DNA from: Planctomycetota bacterium
GTDB lineage: Bacteria; Planctomycetota; Phycisphaerae; Sedimentisphaerales; Anaerohalosphaeraceae
Direction: 5' to 3'
NCBI GenBank assembly: GCA_013349435.1
Contig: DUZQ01000004.1
Coordinates: forward strand, 18,132 to 82,131
DNA: 64,000 nucleotides
Shown: positions 25,925 to 34,117 of the stretch, in pieces
Numbering within the stretch: position 1 is the stretch's first letter
Layout: each line of letters begins with the position of its first letter
Notes under the pieces: model-generated
What the model was told of the DNA's origin: nothing
The model's input: only the letters and a program-made list of their open reading frames with translations
Databases searched by the model: none
Made by a program: the position numbers and the translations under genes

Positions 25925-26301
25925 GGTAAAAAAGCAGCCAAAGCCTTATTTTTCATAAATTGAGTGCTTTTGCTCTCGGCTTTAAAGTGCGGAGGTTTCA
26001 CAATCTCAAGCCGGGGAAGTTCTCATTTTCTCAGCCTGATTAGACCTGTCAGACGCTTTATGCAGAACTAAAAACCGTCAACCGGCGATTTATTATGGGA
26101 CCTGCAGATACTGGCGCCTCGCCTGCAACGAAAAAAAATACATTTTTGCCAAATCTAACTGAAATCGCCCCCCAATTGCGCCGAATAAAGCTACGCAGGA
26201 AGAACCGGACAGAGGTGTTGATGCGGATACTTTTGCCGGTCTAAGCCCGCAAGATTATGTTTTTCGTCCGCTTTGCGACGTCGGGATATGGGTGTTTCGA
26301 T
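25925..26301. other. Intergenic region before HTH-receiver gene
   Basis: About 375 bases without a convincing gene. It separates the leftward promoter at 25897-25924 from the rightward regulator gene and should carry the latter's promoter. A clear hexamer pair could not be picked. The open frames seen are short and of improbable composition. Confidence 0.3.
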
Positions 26302-26880
26302 ATGCAAAAAAGAAAAGACGTTTTAACGACCGGACAGGTCGCTCAGATATGTAAGGTAGCGCCTCGCACAGTTACTAAATGGTTCGACTCCGGCCAGTTA
26401 AAGGGCTACCGCATACCAGGCTCGAGAGACAGAAGAATCCCCACCAGCGAACTGATTCGTTTTATGAAGGCTCACAATATCCCTACCGATGCGGTCGAAG
26501 TCGGAAAGATGCGAATCCTCGTTATCGACAGCGACTGGGAAGCCGCCGAAAATCTTGCCAAAGCGCTTCAGACCAAGAGTAATTACGAATTACAGACCGC
26601 ACATAACGGTTTTGACGCCGGCCTGATTGCACAAAAGCTCGTTCCGCATGTCATCATAATAAATCTTATGGCCAGCGACATCGACGCCACTCAGGTCTGT
26701 AAATACGTCAGGACCAATGAAGACCTGGGCGGCACAAAGGTTGTCGCCATGGCCAACAAGCTAAGCGAAGGCGAAATCGAAGCACTCCATCAAAAAGGCT
26801 TCGATGCGGTCATCACAGATCCCGCCGACATCTATAAAATCATCGGAACCATCGAAGAAGTTACCGCCATCATTTACTGA
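26302..26880 (+). CDS. Excisionase-type HTH fused to degenerate receiver domain
   Basis: A 192-residue protein from ATG 26302. An ATG at 26257 would add 15 residues without a good ribosome site. The N-terminal 60 residues form a winged-helix of the MerR/BldC/excisionase type: LTTGQVAQICKVAPRTVTKWFDSGQLKGYRIPGSRDRRIP. A receiver-like domain follows, MRILVIDSDWEAAENLA to the end. It keeps the acidic pair D76/D78 but has asparagine (N121, in VIIINLMASD) where the phosphoacceptor aspartate belongs, and aspartate in place of the conserved lysine (VITDPADI). It is therefore probably a pseudo-receiver that cannot be phosphorylated in the usual way and may sense a ligand or partner instead. It should bind DNA. 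No histidine kinase is nearby. Confidence 0.85.
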   Translation: MQKRKDVLTTGQVAQICKVAPRTVTKWFDSGQLKGYRIPGSRDRRIPTSELIRFMKAHNIPTDAVEVGKMRILVIDSDWEAAENLAKALQTKSNYELQTAHNGFDAGLIAQKLVPHVIIINLMASDIDATQVCKYVRTNEDLGGTKVVAMANKLSEGEIEALHQKGFDAVITDPADIYKIIGTIEEVTAIIY

Positions 26881-26911
26881 AAACCGATTTGGTAATTGGT
26901 TATAGAAACAA

Positions 26912-26940
26912 TTGTCAATCGCAGCCAAAAAACATATAAT
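26912..26940 (+). promoter_or_regulatory. Sigma-70-type promoter for the lipoprotein gene
   Basis: TTGTCA (26912-26917), a 17-base spacer and a perfect TATAAT (26935-26940). Transcription should start near 26947, about 60 bases ahead of the lipoprotein ATG. Confidence 0.65.
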
Positions 26941-27005
26941 CTTCATTTGCCGAACTAAACAAGTTACGTGTGCCTTTGTTTTACCCTTTGTTACTGGGCT
27001 GTGGA

Positions 27006-27710
27006 ATGAAAATTAAAAGCCGGGTCATCTACTTAACCGTTATAACCGTCGCGATGTGCATAATCACCGGTTGCAAAGCATCACCTGCTTCACCAACAGC
27101 CTTCATTCAGAACCATCAGATAATGACCGAAGACGGAAAATCACCGTTTCATCGTGTCTGGTACGACCCAAACACCAGTTGGGAGGGATACAATCGGATA
27201 TTAATTAAGCCGGTAAGTACCTCTTACATCATCAAAGCCGGATGGTGGCAAGGTATCACTTTCGCGGTTGACCGTAAGAAAGATTCGAAGCGAATAGCAG
27301 ATTATATGTGGACCAGGCTTTGCGGAGCCTTTGAATCAGACCCTGACGAGCGTTTTAAACCGGCCTATATGCCCGGCCCGCATACGCTTATACTGGAGAC
27401 GGCCCTGGTCGAACTTGTTCCCACCAAGGTCTGGCTAAATGCAGTCGGCACGGTCTTTGCATTAAGCATTGATTACGGCTCTGTAGCTATGGAAACGAGG
27501 ATCCGGGACGGAATAACCGGCAAAGTCATCGCAACTTTTGCCGACCGTGAGCACGGCAAGGCTTCATTGATAAGCGTTGCCAATCTGACATGGTACTCGC
27601 ACGCCAGACATATAATCGACGACTGGGCGCAGCAGATAGTGCAGGTACTAAAAACCGGCGGCTCAGAACCCGTCCCCGACTCGCCGGCCTTTACCCTCCA
27701 GCCGTGGTGA
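27006..27710 (+). CDS. DUF3313-like lipoprotein
   Basis: A 234-residue protein from ATG 27006. An in-frame upstream start at 26970 has no better ribosome site, and the lipoprotein signal begins properly at MKIKSR. The signal peptide ends CIITGC (lipidated cysteine near residue 22). The mature protein reads PFHRVWYDPNTSWEGYNRILIKPV, then RIADYMWTRLCGAFESDPDERF, then HTLILETALVELVPT, VAMETRIRDGITGKVIATFADRE and IIDDWAQQIVQVL. This order of a strand pair, a helix, a sheet and a final amphipathic helix is that of DUF3313-type envelope lipoproteins, whose role is unknown. It has its own promoter at 26912-26940. Downstream lies a long repeat-rich non-coding stretch. Confidence 0.78.
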   Translation: MKIKSRVIYLTVITVAMCIITGCKASPASPTAFIQNHQIMTEDGKSPFHRVWYDPNTSWEGYNRILIKPVSTSYIIKAGWWQGITFAVDRKKDSKRIADYMWTRLCGAFESDPDERFKPAYMPGPHTLILETALVELVPTKVWLNAVGTVFALSIDYGSVAMETRIRDGITGKVIATFADREHGKASLISVANLTWYSHARHIIDDWAQQIVQVLKTGGSEPVPDSPAFTLQPW

Positions 27711-27732
27711 GATTTGATGAACTTTGCGAGTT

Positions 27733-27797
27733 GTCATCGCGAGGCCGGCGAAGTCCGGCATATCCCGATACATCGGAATACGCCGAACGAAGAATCT
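27733..27797 (-). repeat. Dispersed repeat copy, GTCAT-ended
   Basis: Starts GTCATCGCGAG. Its reverse complement (AGATTCTTCGTTCGGCGTATT, then CCGATGTATCGGGATA) closely matches 35052-35090, where the same block lies upstream of yebC. Copies therefore occur in both orientations. No open reading frame, so this is a non-autonomous element. Confidence 0.7.
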
Positions 27798-27988
27798 CGA
27801 CCGTTCGACTACTGTCATTCCAAACCCATTCGGCTTTGCTCAGGGCAGGCTTGATTTGGAATCCATTCTCGCACCAAAGGTCGTGGATTCCAGCTCCCTG
27901 CCCCTGCCTCCGCAGGGGTGACATTCCTCCGCAGGGGCAGCATTCCTTCGCAGGGACAAGCTTAGCTGGAATGACAATTATACGCACC

Positions 27989-28113
27989 AGATTCTTCACC
28001 CCGCTTCGCTCCGTTCAGAATGACAGGGGCTACGTCTGTCGCTCCGTTCAGAATGACAGGGTGTTATGTCATTCTGAGCGCCCACATGTCATTCTGAGCG
28101 CAGCGAAGAATCT
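27989..28113. repeat. Cluster of dispersed repeat fragments
   Basis: At least four fragments share the core TCAGAATGAC or its reverse complement: 27989-28024 (AGATTCTTC...TTCAGAATGAC), 28041-28057, 28068-28080 (GTCATTCTGAGCG) and 28088-28113 (GTCATTCTGAGCGCAGCGAA, then GAATCT). Head-to-tail and inverted copies are mixed, a sign of nested insertion or recombination. The same element is intact at 35011-35107 and 57065-57142. Confidence 0.75.
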
Positions 28114-28523
28114 CAATTCAATATAAAATCTAAAATCTACAATGCTTGTGGCCGCGCACCCGTCGAGCCGCGGTCTCGCCGCGGCTGAAGTGGGCGAATT
28201 AATAGGCAGGATAATGTATCTATCCGCCAGCTCGTCCGTCCACCATCCACCGTCCACCGAAGGCGGATTCCACATTTTTGCATTCTCAAACTGGCCATCG
28301 GTCAGTTTGAGTAAATTAAATATATGGCGGTTTTTGGGCCTTTTTTTGATGTAAGGCCTTTTTGGGACTGTAGTTATGAAGAATGTTATGTTTTTTCAAG
28401 AACGGCAGTTTATCGGAGGCTTTTCCCGGCGATTAATCCGAACAGGCTGTATTTGAGGGCTGAAATCGGCCAAATTTGGCTACAAAACGGCTCTTATCTT
28501 CAGAAATAAATTTTTTATAAAAG
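28114..28523. other. Non-coding stretch with two very stable hairpins
   Basis: No gene is convincing. Two palindromes stand out. AGCCGCGG (28166-28173) pairs with CCGCGGCT (28179-28186) around a five-base loop. CTCAAACTGGCC (28285-28296) pairs with GGTCAGTTTGAG (28300-28311) around a three-base loop. Neither is followed by a T run, so they are not typical terminators. A purine/pyrimidine-biased stretch (CCGTCCACCATCC type) lies at 28228-28262. Confidence 0.5.
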
Positions 28524-28551
28524 TTGACACTTTGTCGATTTAGGTTATAAT
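28524..28551 (+). promoter_or_regulatory. Consensus promoter of the nusA operon
   Basis: TTGACA (28524-28529), a 16-base spacer and TATAAT (28546-28551): both hexamers match the sigma-70 consensus exactly. Transcription should begin near 28558, giving a leader of about 325 bases before nusA. Confidence 0.8.
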
Positions 28552-28595
28552 TATTTGTGTTGAAGTGGTTTTAACGTTAGTGTGAGGGTGTTCAA

Positions 28596-28634
28596 ATGCG
28601 TTATAAAGGATTTTTCAGCCGTGCATACGCATAG
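28596..28634 (+). CDS. Twelve-residue leader ORF upstream of nusA
   Basis: ATG 28596 has GAGGG seven bases upstream and encodes MRYKGFFSRAYA before TAG. It is the first good start on the nusA transcript, about 38 bases after the expected transcription start. It could be a regulatory leader peptide whose translation affects folding of the hairpins that follow and thus the terminator at 28829. It may also be fortuitous. Confidence 0.35.
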   Translation: MRYKGFFSRAYA

Positions 28635-28734
28635 CTGCCAAGGGTGGTTTGCGGCTGCACATTTGCGTCAGGACCGGCGCAAGAGTGTGTATGAATACTT
28701 TCAGGGAACCTGTGGACGAAGCGTGCATCGCGGG

Positions 28735-28798
28735 AGGGCAATGGTAATGCCCTGATAAGCGATAAAGTTTGTTTGGTTTCAAGGGGCGATATACGCCC
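28735..28798 (+). promoter_or_regulatory. Paired hairpins in the nusA leader RNA
   Basis: AGGGCA (28735-28740) pairs with TGCCCT (28748-28753), and GGGCG (28784-28788) pairs with CGCCC (28794-28798). Both lie between the leader ORF and the terminator. The first half of one helix (AGGGC) could also pair with the second half of the other (GCCCT), so alternative folds are possible. That is what an attenuator needs. Function is inference. Confidence 0.35.
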
Positions 28799-28828
28799 TG
28801 CGAATACTGGTTTTAGTACGACAAGTCC

Positions 28829-28859
28829 AAGTGGGAACCTGAAGGTTTCCACTTTTTTG
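28829..28859 (+). terminator. Strong intrinsic terminator inside the nusA leader
   Basis: AAGTGGGAACC (28829-28839) and GGTTTCCACTT (28844-28854) form an 11-bp stem with one G-U pair and a TGAA loop, running directly into a T tract. It ends 25 bases before the nusA start codon. As nothing but leader precedes it, most transcripts would stop here unless the hairpin is prevented. This points to attenuation, plausibly feedback by NusA, which is known to stimulate intrinsic termination. Confidence 0.75.
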
Positions 28860-28883
28860 TTGTTGCAGTAGGAAAGATCGATA

Positions 28884-30131
28884 ATGAGTCAGGAACTGTT
28901 GAGAATAGTTGAGAATATCGCCCGGGACAAGAATATAGACAAAGAATCGATATTCCAGGATCTGGAGGCGGCGATGGCGTCTGCTACGAGAAAACACTTC
29001 GGCAATCCTGATATCGAGGTTGCAGTGAACATTGACCGGGGTACGGGCGAAATCAGCGTCTATAAGGACGAGGCTCAAATTGATATACGTCAGCTTGGAC
29101 GCATCCCCGCTCAGACAGCCAAGCAGGTAATGATCCAGAAGATCCGTGCGGATGAGCGGGACAGTATTTTCGCCGACTTTGTCCAGAGAAAGGGTGAAAT
29201 TGTCAACGGCATAGCCGGGCGCTATGAAAGCGGAACTCTTGTTGTGACGCTTGACAATCGGGCAGAGGGCTTCATGCCGAAGACCGAGCAGATAAGCGGC
29301 GAGGTTAATCATCCGGGTGAGCGAATTCGGTGCCTGATTCTCAATGTTCGCGAGGCCTCGAGTCAGGTAAAGATAATACTTTCCCGAACTCACCCAGATT
29401 TTATCAAGAGGCTTTTTGAACTGGAGGTTCCGGAGGTGGCCGAAGGCATTATCGAGATAAAGTCTCTTGCCCGGGAGGCTGGTTACCGTACCAAGATAGC
29501 CGTGCTGTCGCATGACGACAAGGTTGATGCGGTCGGTGCCTGCGTTGGAGTAAGAGGCAGCAGAATAAGAAGCATTGTAGATGAGTTGGGAGGCGAGAAG
29601 ATAGATATAGTCAGATGGAGCGACTCGTCTCAGGTTCTGATTTCAAATGCGCTGATGCCGGCAAAGGCCAGCGAGATAGCCCTTTGCTTCGAGCTTGGTC
29701 GGGCTACGGTGGTGGTCAGCGAGGACCAGCTCAGCCTTGCTATAGGAAAGCACGGTCAAAACGTACGCCTTGCGGCGAGGCTGACGGGTTGGGATATCGA
29801 CATTTTAACACCTGTAGAATACAACAAGGAAGTGGATAGCCTGTCATCCAGTTTAAAGAACATCGAAGAAGTTGACGATACTTTCGTTGACAAACTACTG
29901 GCATTGGGGATTGTTAGCGTACTGGATCTGGAAGAAGTTGGCACCGAGCCTTTGGTTAAGGAACTTGAACTTGATGAGGAATTGGCACGGAAGATAGTTG
30001 CCGCAGCGAGCGAAGAGGCCAGGAAGATGGCTTCGGAGAAGAGCAGGAAGCAGGCTGAGGACATCATGGCGCAAGAGCAACAGGAGCAGGAGGTTCTCGA
30101 ATCTGATGAAACATCTGAGGAGGGACAGTGA
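28884..30131 (+). CDS. nusA: Transcription termination/antitermination factor NusA
   Basis: A 415-residue NusA. Order of domains: the N-terminal RNA-polymerase-binding domain (to about 130, KESIFQDLEAAMASATRKHFG), S1 (about 131-200, EIVNGIAGRYESGTLVVTL), KH1 (GACVGVRGSRIRSIVDELGGEKIDIV) and KH2 (VSEDQLSLAIGKHGQNVRLAARLTGWDIDI). A short helical C-terminal region ends in an acidic/glutamine-rich tail. It modulates pausing, termination and antitermination on RNA polymerase. ATG 28884 has an AGGAAAG site. rimP, usual upstream of nusA, is not seen in this window. It is preceded by a leader with its own promoter and terminator, and followed by infB after 50 bases. Confidence 0.95.
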   Translation: MSQELLRIVENIARDKNIDKESIFQDLEAAMASATRKHFGNPDIEVAVNIDRGTGEISVYKDEAQIDIRQLGRIPAQTAKQVMIQKIRADERDSIFADFVQRKGEIVNGIAGRYESGTLVVTLDNRAEGFMPKTEQISGEVNHPGERIRCLILNVREASSQVKIILSRTHPDFIKRLFELEVPEVAEGIIEIKSLAREAGYRTKIAVLSHDDKVDAVGACVGVRGSRIRSIVDELGGEKIDIVRWSDSSQVLISNALMPAKASEIALCFELGRATVVVSEDQLSLAIGKHGQNVRLAARLTGWDIDILTPVEYNKEVDSLSSSLKNIEEVDDTFVDKLLALGIVSVLDLEEVGTEPLVKELELDEELARKIVAAASEEARKMASEKSRKQAEDIMAQEQQEQEVLESDETSEEGQ

Positions 30132-30181
30132 ATTTTTCGTGTTTAACGTGATGAATTTATTGGAGTTTAGGAAAAACTGGT

Positions 30182-32839
30182 TTGCCTAAGAGCACGACAA
30201 GAGTCCATTTGTTAGCCAAGGAATTGGGCGTAAAGAGCAAGTCGATTGTCGAAAAGTGCCAGGCTGAAGGTCTGGACGTTAAGAACCACATGTCCACAAT
30301 TTCTGCGGGGCTTGCCGCGACCATACGCGAGTGGTTCAGTGAAGGTGAGCATGCTACCACGGTCGAGAGGGCCGAGAAGGTCGACCTGAAAAAGGTTCGT
30401 GTTCGCAAGAAGCGCAAAAAGGCAGTGAAGAAAGACGAAACCGCCACCCGGGTCGAGACGACTACGGAGCCTTTGGCTGTCGCCGAAGGACAGGCCGAAA
30501 CGGTGGCTGAGCCGGCCAAGGCGAAGGCTAAGCCCAAGGCCAAGGCCAAGGCGAAGGCTAAACCCAAGGCCAAGGCGAAGGCTAAACCCAAGGCCAAGGC
30601 GAAGGCTAAGCCCAAGGCCAAAGCTAAGGATAAAACCAAGGTTGAGCCTGAGCCTATAGTACCTGCGGGGCCGATGCTTGAAAAACCGAAGCCTGCGGAA
30701 TTAGCAGGCCCGAAGGTGGTTCGTGTTGAAAAGGTCGAGCCCCACGAGGTTAGGCCGCCAAAACCAAAAACATCAGTGCCGGGCAGGCCGAGATACGATG
30801 AGCCTATCTCAGAACCTCTGATTGTACCCGGTATGGAAATACCGGGCTTAACGAAAGGCAAAAGAGGGGCTAAAGAGAAGACTCGTGGACGTCGTAAGGA
30901 TCAGGATGTCATAAGTGAGGAGGCCAAGCGGGCGCGTCTTTTCAGCAAAAGGATGCGAGCCAGAGACTTCGAGGAAAGGCAGGCCCGTTTAGCGGCGGCA
31001 AGGGGTGAGACCCTCAGGTCAAGGCCTGTGCGGCGTATCGAGACCAAGCATCCATCGGAAGTTTCCCCCGTGGAAAGACCCGAAAAGGCGGTAATAAGTG
31101 AGCCGATTACGGTGAAAGACCTTTCAGCGGTTTTAGCTGTTAAGTCCGGTGATATTATTGAGAAACTGATGGGGCAGGGTGTGATGGCGACGGCCAACCA
31201 GGTGATTTCGACAGAAGTGGCGGAGCTTGTTGCGCTGGATTTCGGGACGGAGTTGATTGTCGAACTGAAGCAGACTCTCCAGACACAGATAGAGGCTGAA
31301 TTCAAGTCCAGGGAACGCAAGAACCTGCAACGGCGTCCGCCTGTAGTAACAATGCTTGGTCATGTTGACCACGGCAAGACGAGCCTTTTGGATCGCATCA
31401 GGTCAACGAATGTGGCTAAGGGGGAAGCGGGAGGTATAACACAACATACAGGAGCATATCAGGTTGAATGGAAGGGTCGCAAGGTAACCTTTTTGGACAC
31501 ACCCGGTCATGAGGCGTTCACAGCTATGCGTGCAAGGGGGGCGAATGTTACTGATATAGTTGTTCTGGTGGTGGCTGCGGACGATGGAGTGATGCCTCAG
31601 ACGGTCGAAGCTATTCATCACGTCGAGGCGGCTGGTGTTGATATGATAGTTGCCCTTAATAAAATCGACTTAGCCGGTGTGGATATCAATCGAGTTTATG
31701 GTCAACTGTCCGAGCATGGGCTTACTCCGACGGAGTGGGGTGGCCAGGTCGAGGTGTGTAAGACCAGTGCTTTAACCGGCGAAGGCATAGAGGATTTGAT
31801 AGAGCATCTCGACTATATTGCGGAGCTTCGCGAGTTCACGTCCGATTCCCAGATACCTGCAACAGGTTGGGTAATCGAGGCGAAGATGACACCGACCCGC
31901 GGTGCTGTTGCGACTATTCTTGTTAAAGAAGGGGTCGTGAACAAGGGTGATATAGTTCTTGCCGGCGGCGGTTACGGCAGGGTTCGGACGCTGAGGGACA
32001 GTCGCGGAAAGAGTATAAAAAAAGCCACCAGTTCAATGCCGGCGGAAATCTCAGGTCTTAGTGATGTACCCCAGGCCGGAGACAGATTTTTCTGTATTGA
32101 CGATATTAACAAGGCAAAGGAAGCCGCCGAACAAAACAAGATGCGAACAAGGCAAAGATCTCTGGCTCGCCGCTCACGTATTACGCTTGACAATTTGTTC
32201 AGCCAGATTGAAGCCGGTAACATCAAGGAATTGAATCTTGTTATCAAGGCCGATGTTCAAGGCTCGGTGGATGTACTGACCAAGTATCTTAACGAGCTGA
32301 GTACGGATGAGGTAAAGATAAGGATTCTTCACGCGGCGGTCGGTGGAATAAGCGAAGGAGACGTTGTGTTGGCGGACGCATCCGAGGCGATTGTTATCGG
32401 ATTTAACGTCGTGCCGGACGATCGGGTGAGGGAAATCGCCGAGTCAAGCGGTGTGGATATAAGGCTATACAACGTGATTTACCGGATAACGGAGGATTTG
32501 AAGGACGCGATGGCCGGTCTGCTGGAGCCTGAATTTGAGGAGAACGAGCTTGGCAAAGCGGTTGTCAGAAATACTTTCAAGATTTCCGGCCTTGGCACGG
32601 TGGCCGGCTGCCATGTGAACAGCGGCGTGATAAACAAAAGCGCGAAGGTTAAGCTCATACGTGACAATATTGTTATCAAAGACAAGTGCTCAATTGAGTC
32701 GCTTCGTCATTTCAAAGACGATGTTCGTGAGGTGAAGGCAGGTCTGGAATGCGGTATAAAGATAGCCGGCTTTGACGATGTCAAGATTGACGATGTTTTG
32801 GAGGCATACGAAATCGTTGAAGTAGCCAGGACACTTTGA
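30182..32839 (+). CDS. infB: Translation initiation factor IF-2
   Basis: An 885-residue IF-2 with a TTG start (TTG CCT AAG) ten or so bases after TAGGAAA. The N-terminus [22 protein letters not shown] is the standard IF2_N subdomain. A long charged linker follows, including an A-K-A-K-A-K-P-K octapeptide repeated in tandem (about 112-148). A second IF2_N-like segment ([22 protein letters not shown]) precedes the GTPase. G motifs: [12 protein letters not shown] (G1), DTPGHEAF (G3), NKIDLA (G4). Domains II, III and C2 follow in normal order. It delivers initiator tRNA to the 30S subunit and promotes subunit joining. The linker length is variable in the family. The repeat reflects DNA-level tandem duplication. 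Confidence 0.96.
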   Translation: MPKSTTRVHLLAKELGVKSKSIVEKCQAEGLDVKNHMSTISAGLAATIREWFSEGEHATTVERAEKVDLKKVRVRKKRKKAVKKDETATRVETTTEPLAVAEGQAETVAEPAKAKAKPKAKAKAKAKPKAKAKAKPKAKAKAKPKAKAKDKTKVEPEPIVPAGPMLEKPKPAELAGPKVVRVEKVEPHEVRPPKPKTSVPGRPRYDEPISEPLIVPGMEIPGLTKGKRGAKEKTRGRRKDQDVISEEAKRARLFSKRMRARDFEERQARLAAARGETLRSRPVRRIETKHPSEVSPVERPEKAVISEPITVKDLSAVLAVKSGDIIEKLMGQGVMATANQVISTEVAELVALDFGTELIVELKQTLQTQIEAEFKSRERKNLQRRPPVVTMLGHVDHGKTSLLDRIRSTNVAKGEAGGITQHTGAYQVEWKGRKVTFLDTPGHEAFTAMRARGANVTDIVVLVVAADDGVMPQTVEAIHHVEAAGVDMIVALNKIDLAGVDINRVYGQLSEHGLTPTEWGGQVEVCKTSALTGEGIEDLIEHLDYIAELREFTSDSQIPATGWVIEAKMTPTRGAVATILVKEGVVNKGDIVLAGGGYGRVRTLRDSRGKSIKKATSSMPAEISGLSDVPQAGDRFFCIDDINKAKEAAEQNKMRTRQRSLARRSRITLDNLFSQIEAGNIKELNLVIKADVQGSVDVLTKYLNELSTDEVKIRILHAAVGGISEGDVVLADASEAIVIGFNVVPDDRVREIAESSGVDIRLYNVIYRITEDLKDAMAGLLEPEFEENELGKAVVRNTFKISGLGTVAGCHVNSGVINKSAKVKLIRDNIVIKDKCSIESLRHFKDDVREVKAGLECGIKIAGFDDVKIDDVLEAYEIVEVARTL
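30515..30628 (+). repeat. 24-bp tandem repeat inside infB
   Basis: Four copies of a 24-bp unit (GCCAAGGCGAAGGCTAAGCC, then CAAG) start at 30515, 30545, 30569 and 30593, with a 6-bp partial unit after the first copy and a decayed half copy at the end. It encodes A-K-A-K-A-K-P-K repeats in the IF-2 linker. The near identity of codons, not only amino acids, shows recent slippage or unequal recombination, so copy number may vary among strains. Confidence 0.85.
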
Positions 32840-32989
32840 CGGTTGTAAAGCATGTTGCATATTAACTGAGAGGATGTCAGTGTTTTCCACACGGTCAAAC
32901 AATTCTTCGGCTACTTTCAGGACGCGGTTTGACCGAGCGTGACACCGGTGAGCTGAATGTCAGGTTTTCAATAGATGATTGGGATTGTG

Positions 32990-33385
32990 ATGCCATCGAG
33001 AAGGCAGGAAAAGATAGCTCGTGTCGTTCGGGAATCAGTAAGTGATACGATTTCCAACCGGCTCAACGACCCTCGGATTGAGGGATTTGTGAGTGTTACA
33101 GAGGTCGATGTTTCGCCTGATTTGCGCAATGCGGTTGTTTTTTTGAGCGTTATGTCCGATGACGAGTCTTCCCATCACAAGACATTTTACGCAATTGAGC
33201 ATGCGACCAGGCACATACAGGCCAGGCTCAGTCACAAAATGACTTCCAGGTTTTGTCCTCGTTTACATTTTCGTGAAGATACGAAGATAAAGAATACTCT
33301 CGAGACACTCAAGATAATTGAAAAGGCTGCAAAGGAGCTGGAGGCGAGCAATTCGGAGCGTTTGGAGGTTGAAAATTCAGATTAA
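32990..33385 (+). CDS. rbfA: 30S ribosome-binding factor RbfA
   Basis: A 131-residue RbfA. ATG 32990 is preferred because the protein then begins MPSRRQEKIARVVRE, the usual RbfA start. An in-frame ATG lies 15 bases upstream. The KH-like fold reads VSDTISNRLNDPRIEGFVSVTEVDVSPDLRNAVVFLSVM, then the helix KTFYAIEHATRHIQARLSHKM, then CPRLHFREDTKIKNTLE. It matures 16S rRNA and the small subunit, especially in the cold. nusA-infB-rbfA is a classic order. Between infB and rbfA lie 150 bases without a convincing gene. The 3' end is followed closely by an endonuclease III-like gene. Confidence 0.92.
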   Translation: MPSRRQEKIARVVRESVSDTISNRLNDPRIEGFVSVTEVDVSPDLRNAVVFLSVMSDDESSHHKTFYAIEHATRHIQARLSHKMTSRFCPRLHFREDTKIKNTLETLKIIEKAAKELEASNSERLEVENSD

Positions 33386-33409
33386 GGTTTGGTCGGTAGC
33401 GGGAATTTT

Positions 33410-34087
33410 ATGAAGGACAGCAAAACTTATAGTCAGAAAATAATTAAACTTTTCCGTTCACTCAAACAAAAGCACGCCGGCGTCAAGGAAGTCGGATATG
33501 AGGATCCCGCCTATGCGGTGGTTTATGCGATTGTCAGTGAGCACACTCATGGAAAGACAGCGAAGACCGTATTGCGAAGGATAGAGAAACATTGTGTTGA
33601 CCTGAACGACCTGCGTGTTTCCAGAACAGAGGAGGTCCTCGATTTGCTTGGTTCCAGGGGCGAGGAATCCCGCAAGACCGCCAGGGTACTGACGCAGGTA
33701 CTGAATTCCATTTATAACAGATACAATATGGTCAGCTTATCATCTCTTTTGTCGGTCGGCAAAAGGCAGGCCAGGAAACAACTGGAAAAGCTTGAAGGTC
33801 TTAGCCGTTTTGCCGTCAGCTATTGTTTTCTTACGGCTTTGCGGGGCCATTCGATACCTCTTACAGACAAGATGATATCTTATTTAAGGGCGAGGGAACT
33901 TGTTCATCCGGACGCGACCGAGGATGAGATATCCGGTTTTCTTGAAAGGCAGATCACAGCGGCGAAAGCGTACGAATTCTACCGGCTTCTCAGGCGGGAA
34001 AGCGAAAAAGCCAGGAAGTCAAGGAGTAAAAAGGCAAAGAAGGCCACAAAGAAACCGGACAACAAAAGCGGCGGTAAGGACGGTTAG
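33410..34087 (+). CDS. Degenerate endonuclease III-like (HhH-GPD) protein with basic tail
   Basis: A 225-residue protein from ATG 33410 (GCGGGA upstream). An upstream TTG in frame is poorly placed. The segment KLEGLSRFAVSYCFLTALRG, then HSIPLTDKMISYLRARELV, aligns by eye with the hairpin-helix-turn and D-T-H block of endonuclease III (LPGVGRKTAN ... VDTH). The helix-hairpin-helix is altered (L-E-G-L-S-R), the catalytic lysine position is phenylalanine, and no C-terminal cysteine cluster is present. An aspartate is kept in LTDK. Residues after about 190 are very basic (KARKSRSKKAKKATKKPDNK). It may bind DNA or RNA without glycosylase/lyase activity. Its position between rbfA and hisG suggests co-transcription with the translation block. 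Family assignment is by pattern only. Confidence 0.65.
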   Translation: MKDSKTYSQKIIKLFRSLKQKHAGVKEVGYEDPAYAVVYAIVSEHTHGKTAKTVLRRIEKHCVDLNDLRVSRTEEVLDLLGSRGEESRKTARVLTQVLNSIYNRYNMVSLSSLLSVGKRQARKQLEKLEGLSRFAVSYCFLTALRGHSIPLTDKMISYLRARELVHPDATEDEISGFLERQITAAKAYEFYRLLRRESEKARKSRSKKAKKATKKPDNKSGGKDG

Positions 34088-34117
34088 AATCAAAGATTTA
34101 TCCAAAGGAGTCAGACT

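Noticed and set aside
25555..25929. Rightward 124-codon open frame in the gap before the regulator gene
   Set aside because: It is rich in S, T and P with no domain pattern and no ribosome site, and it lies opposite the structured region upstream of rny. It is a chance frame in AT-biased DNA.
27590..28126. Long rightward frame overlapping the lipoprotein end and the repeat cluster
   Set aside because: Its 3' part is the translated repeat and differs in frame from the lipoprotein. Composition and repeats show it is not coding.
30157..30861. Leftward open frame of 234 codons inside infB
   Set aside because: Its A/L/G-rich repetitive sequence is the antisense of the A-K-P repeats and has no start context. 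It is a shadow of infB.
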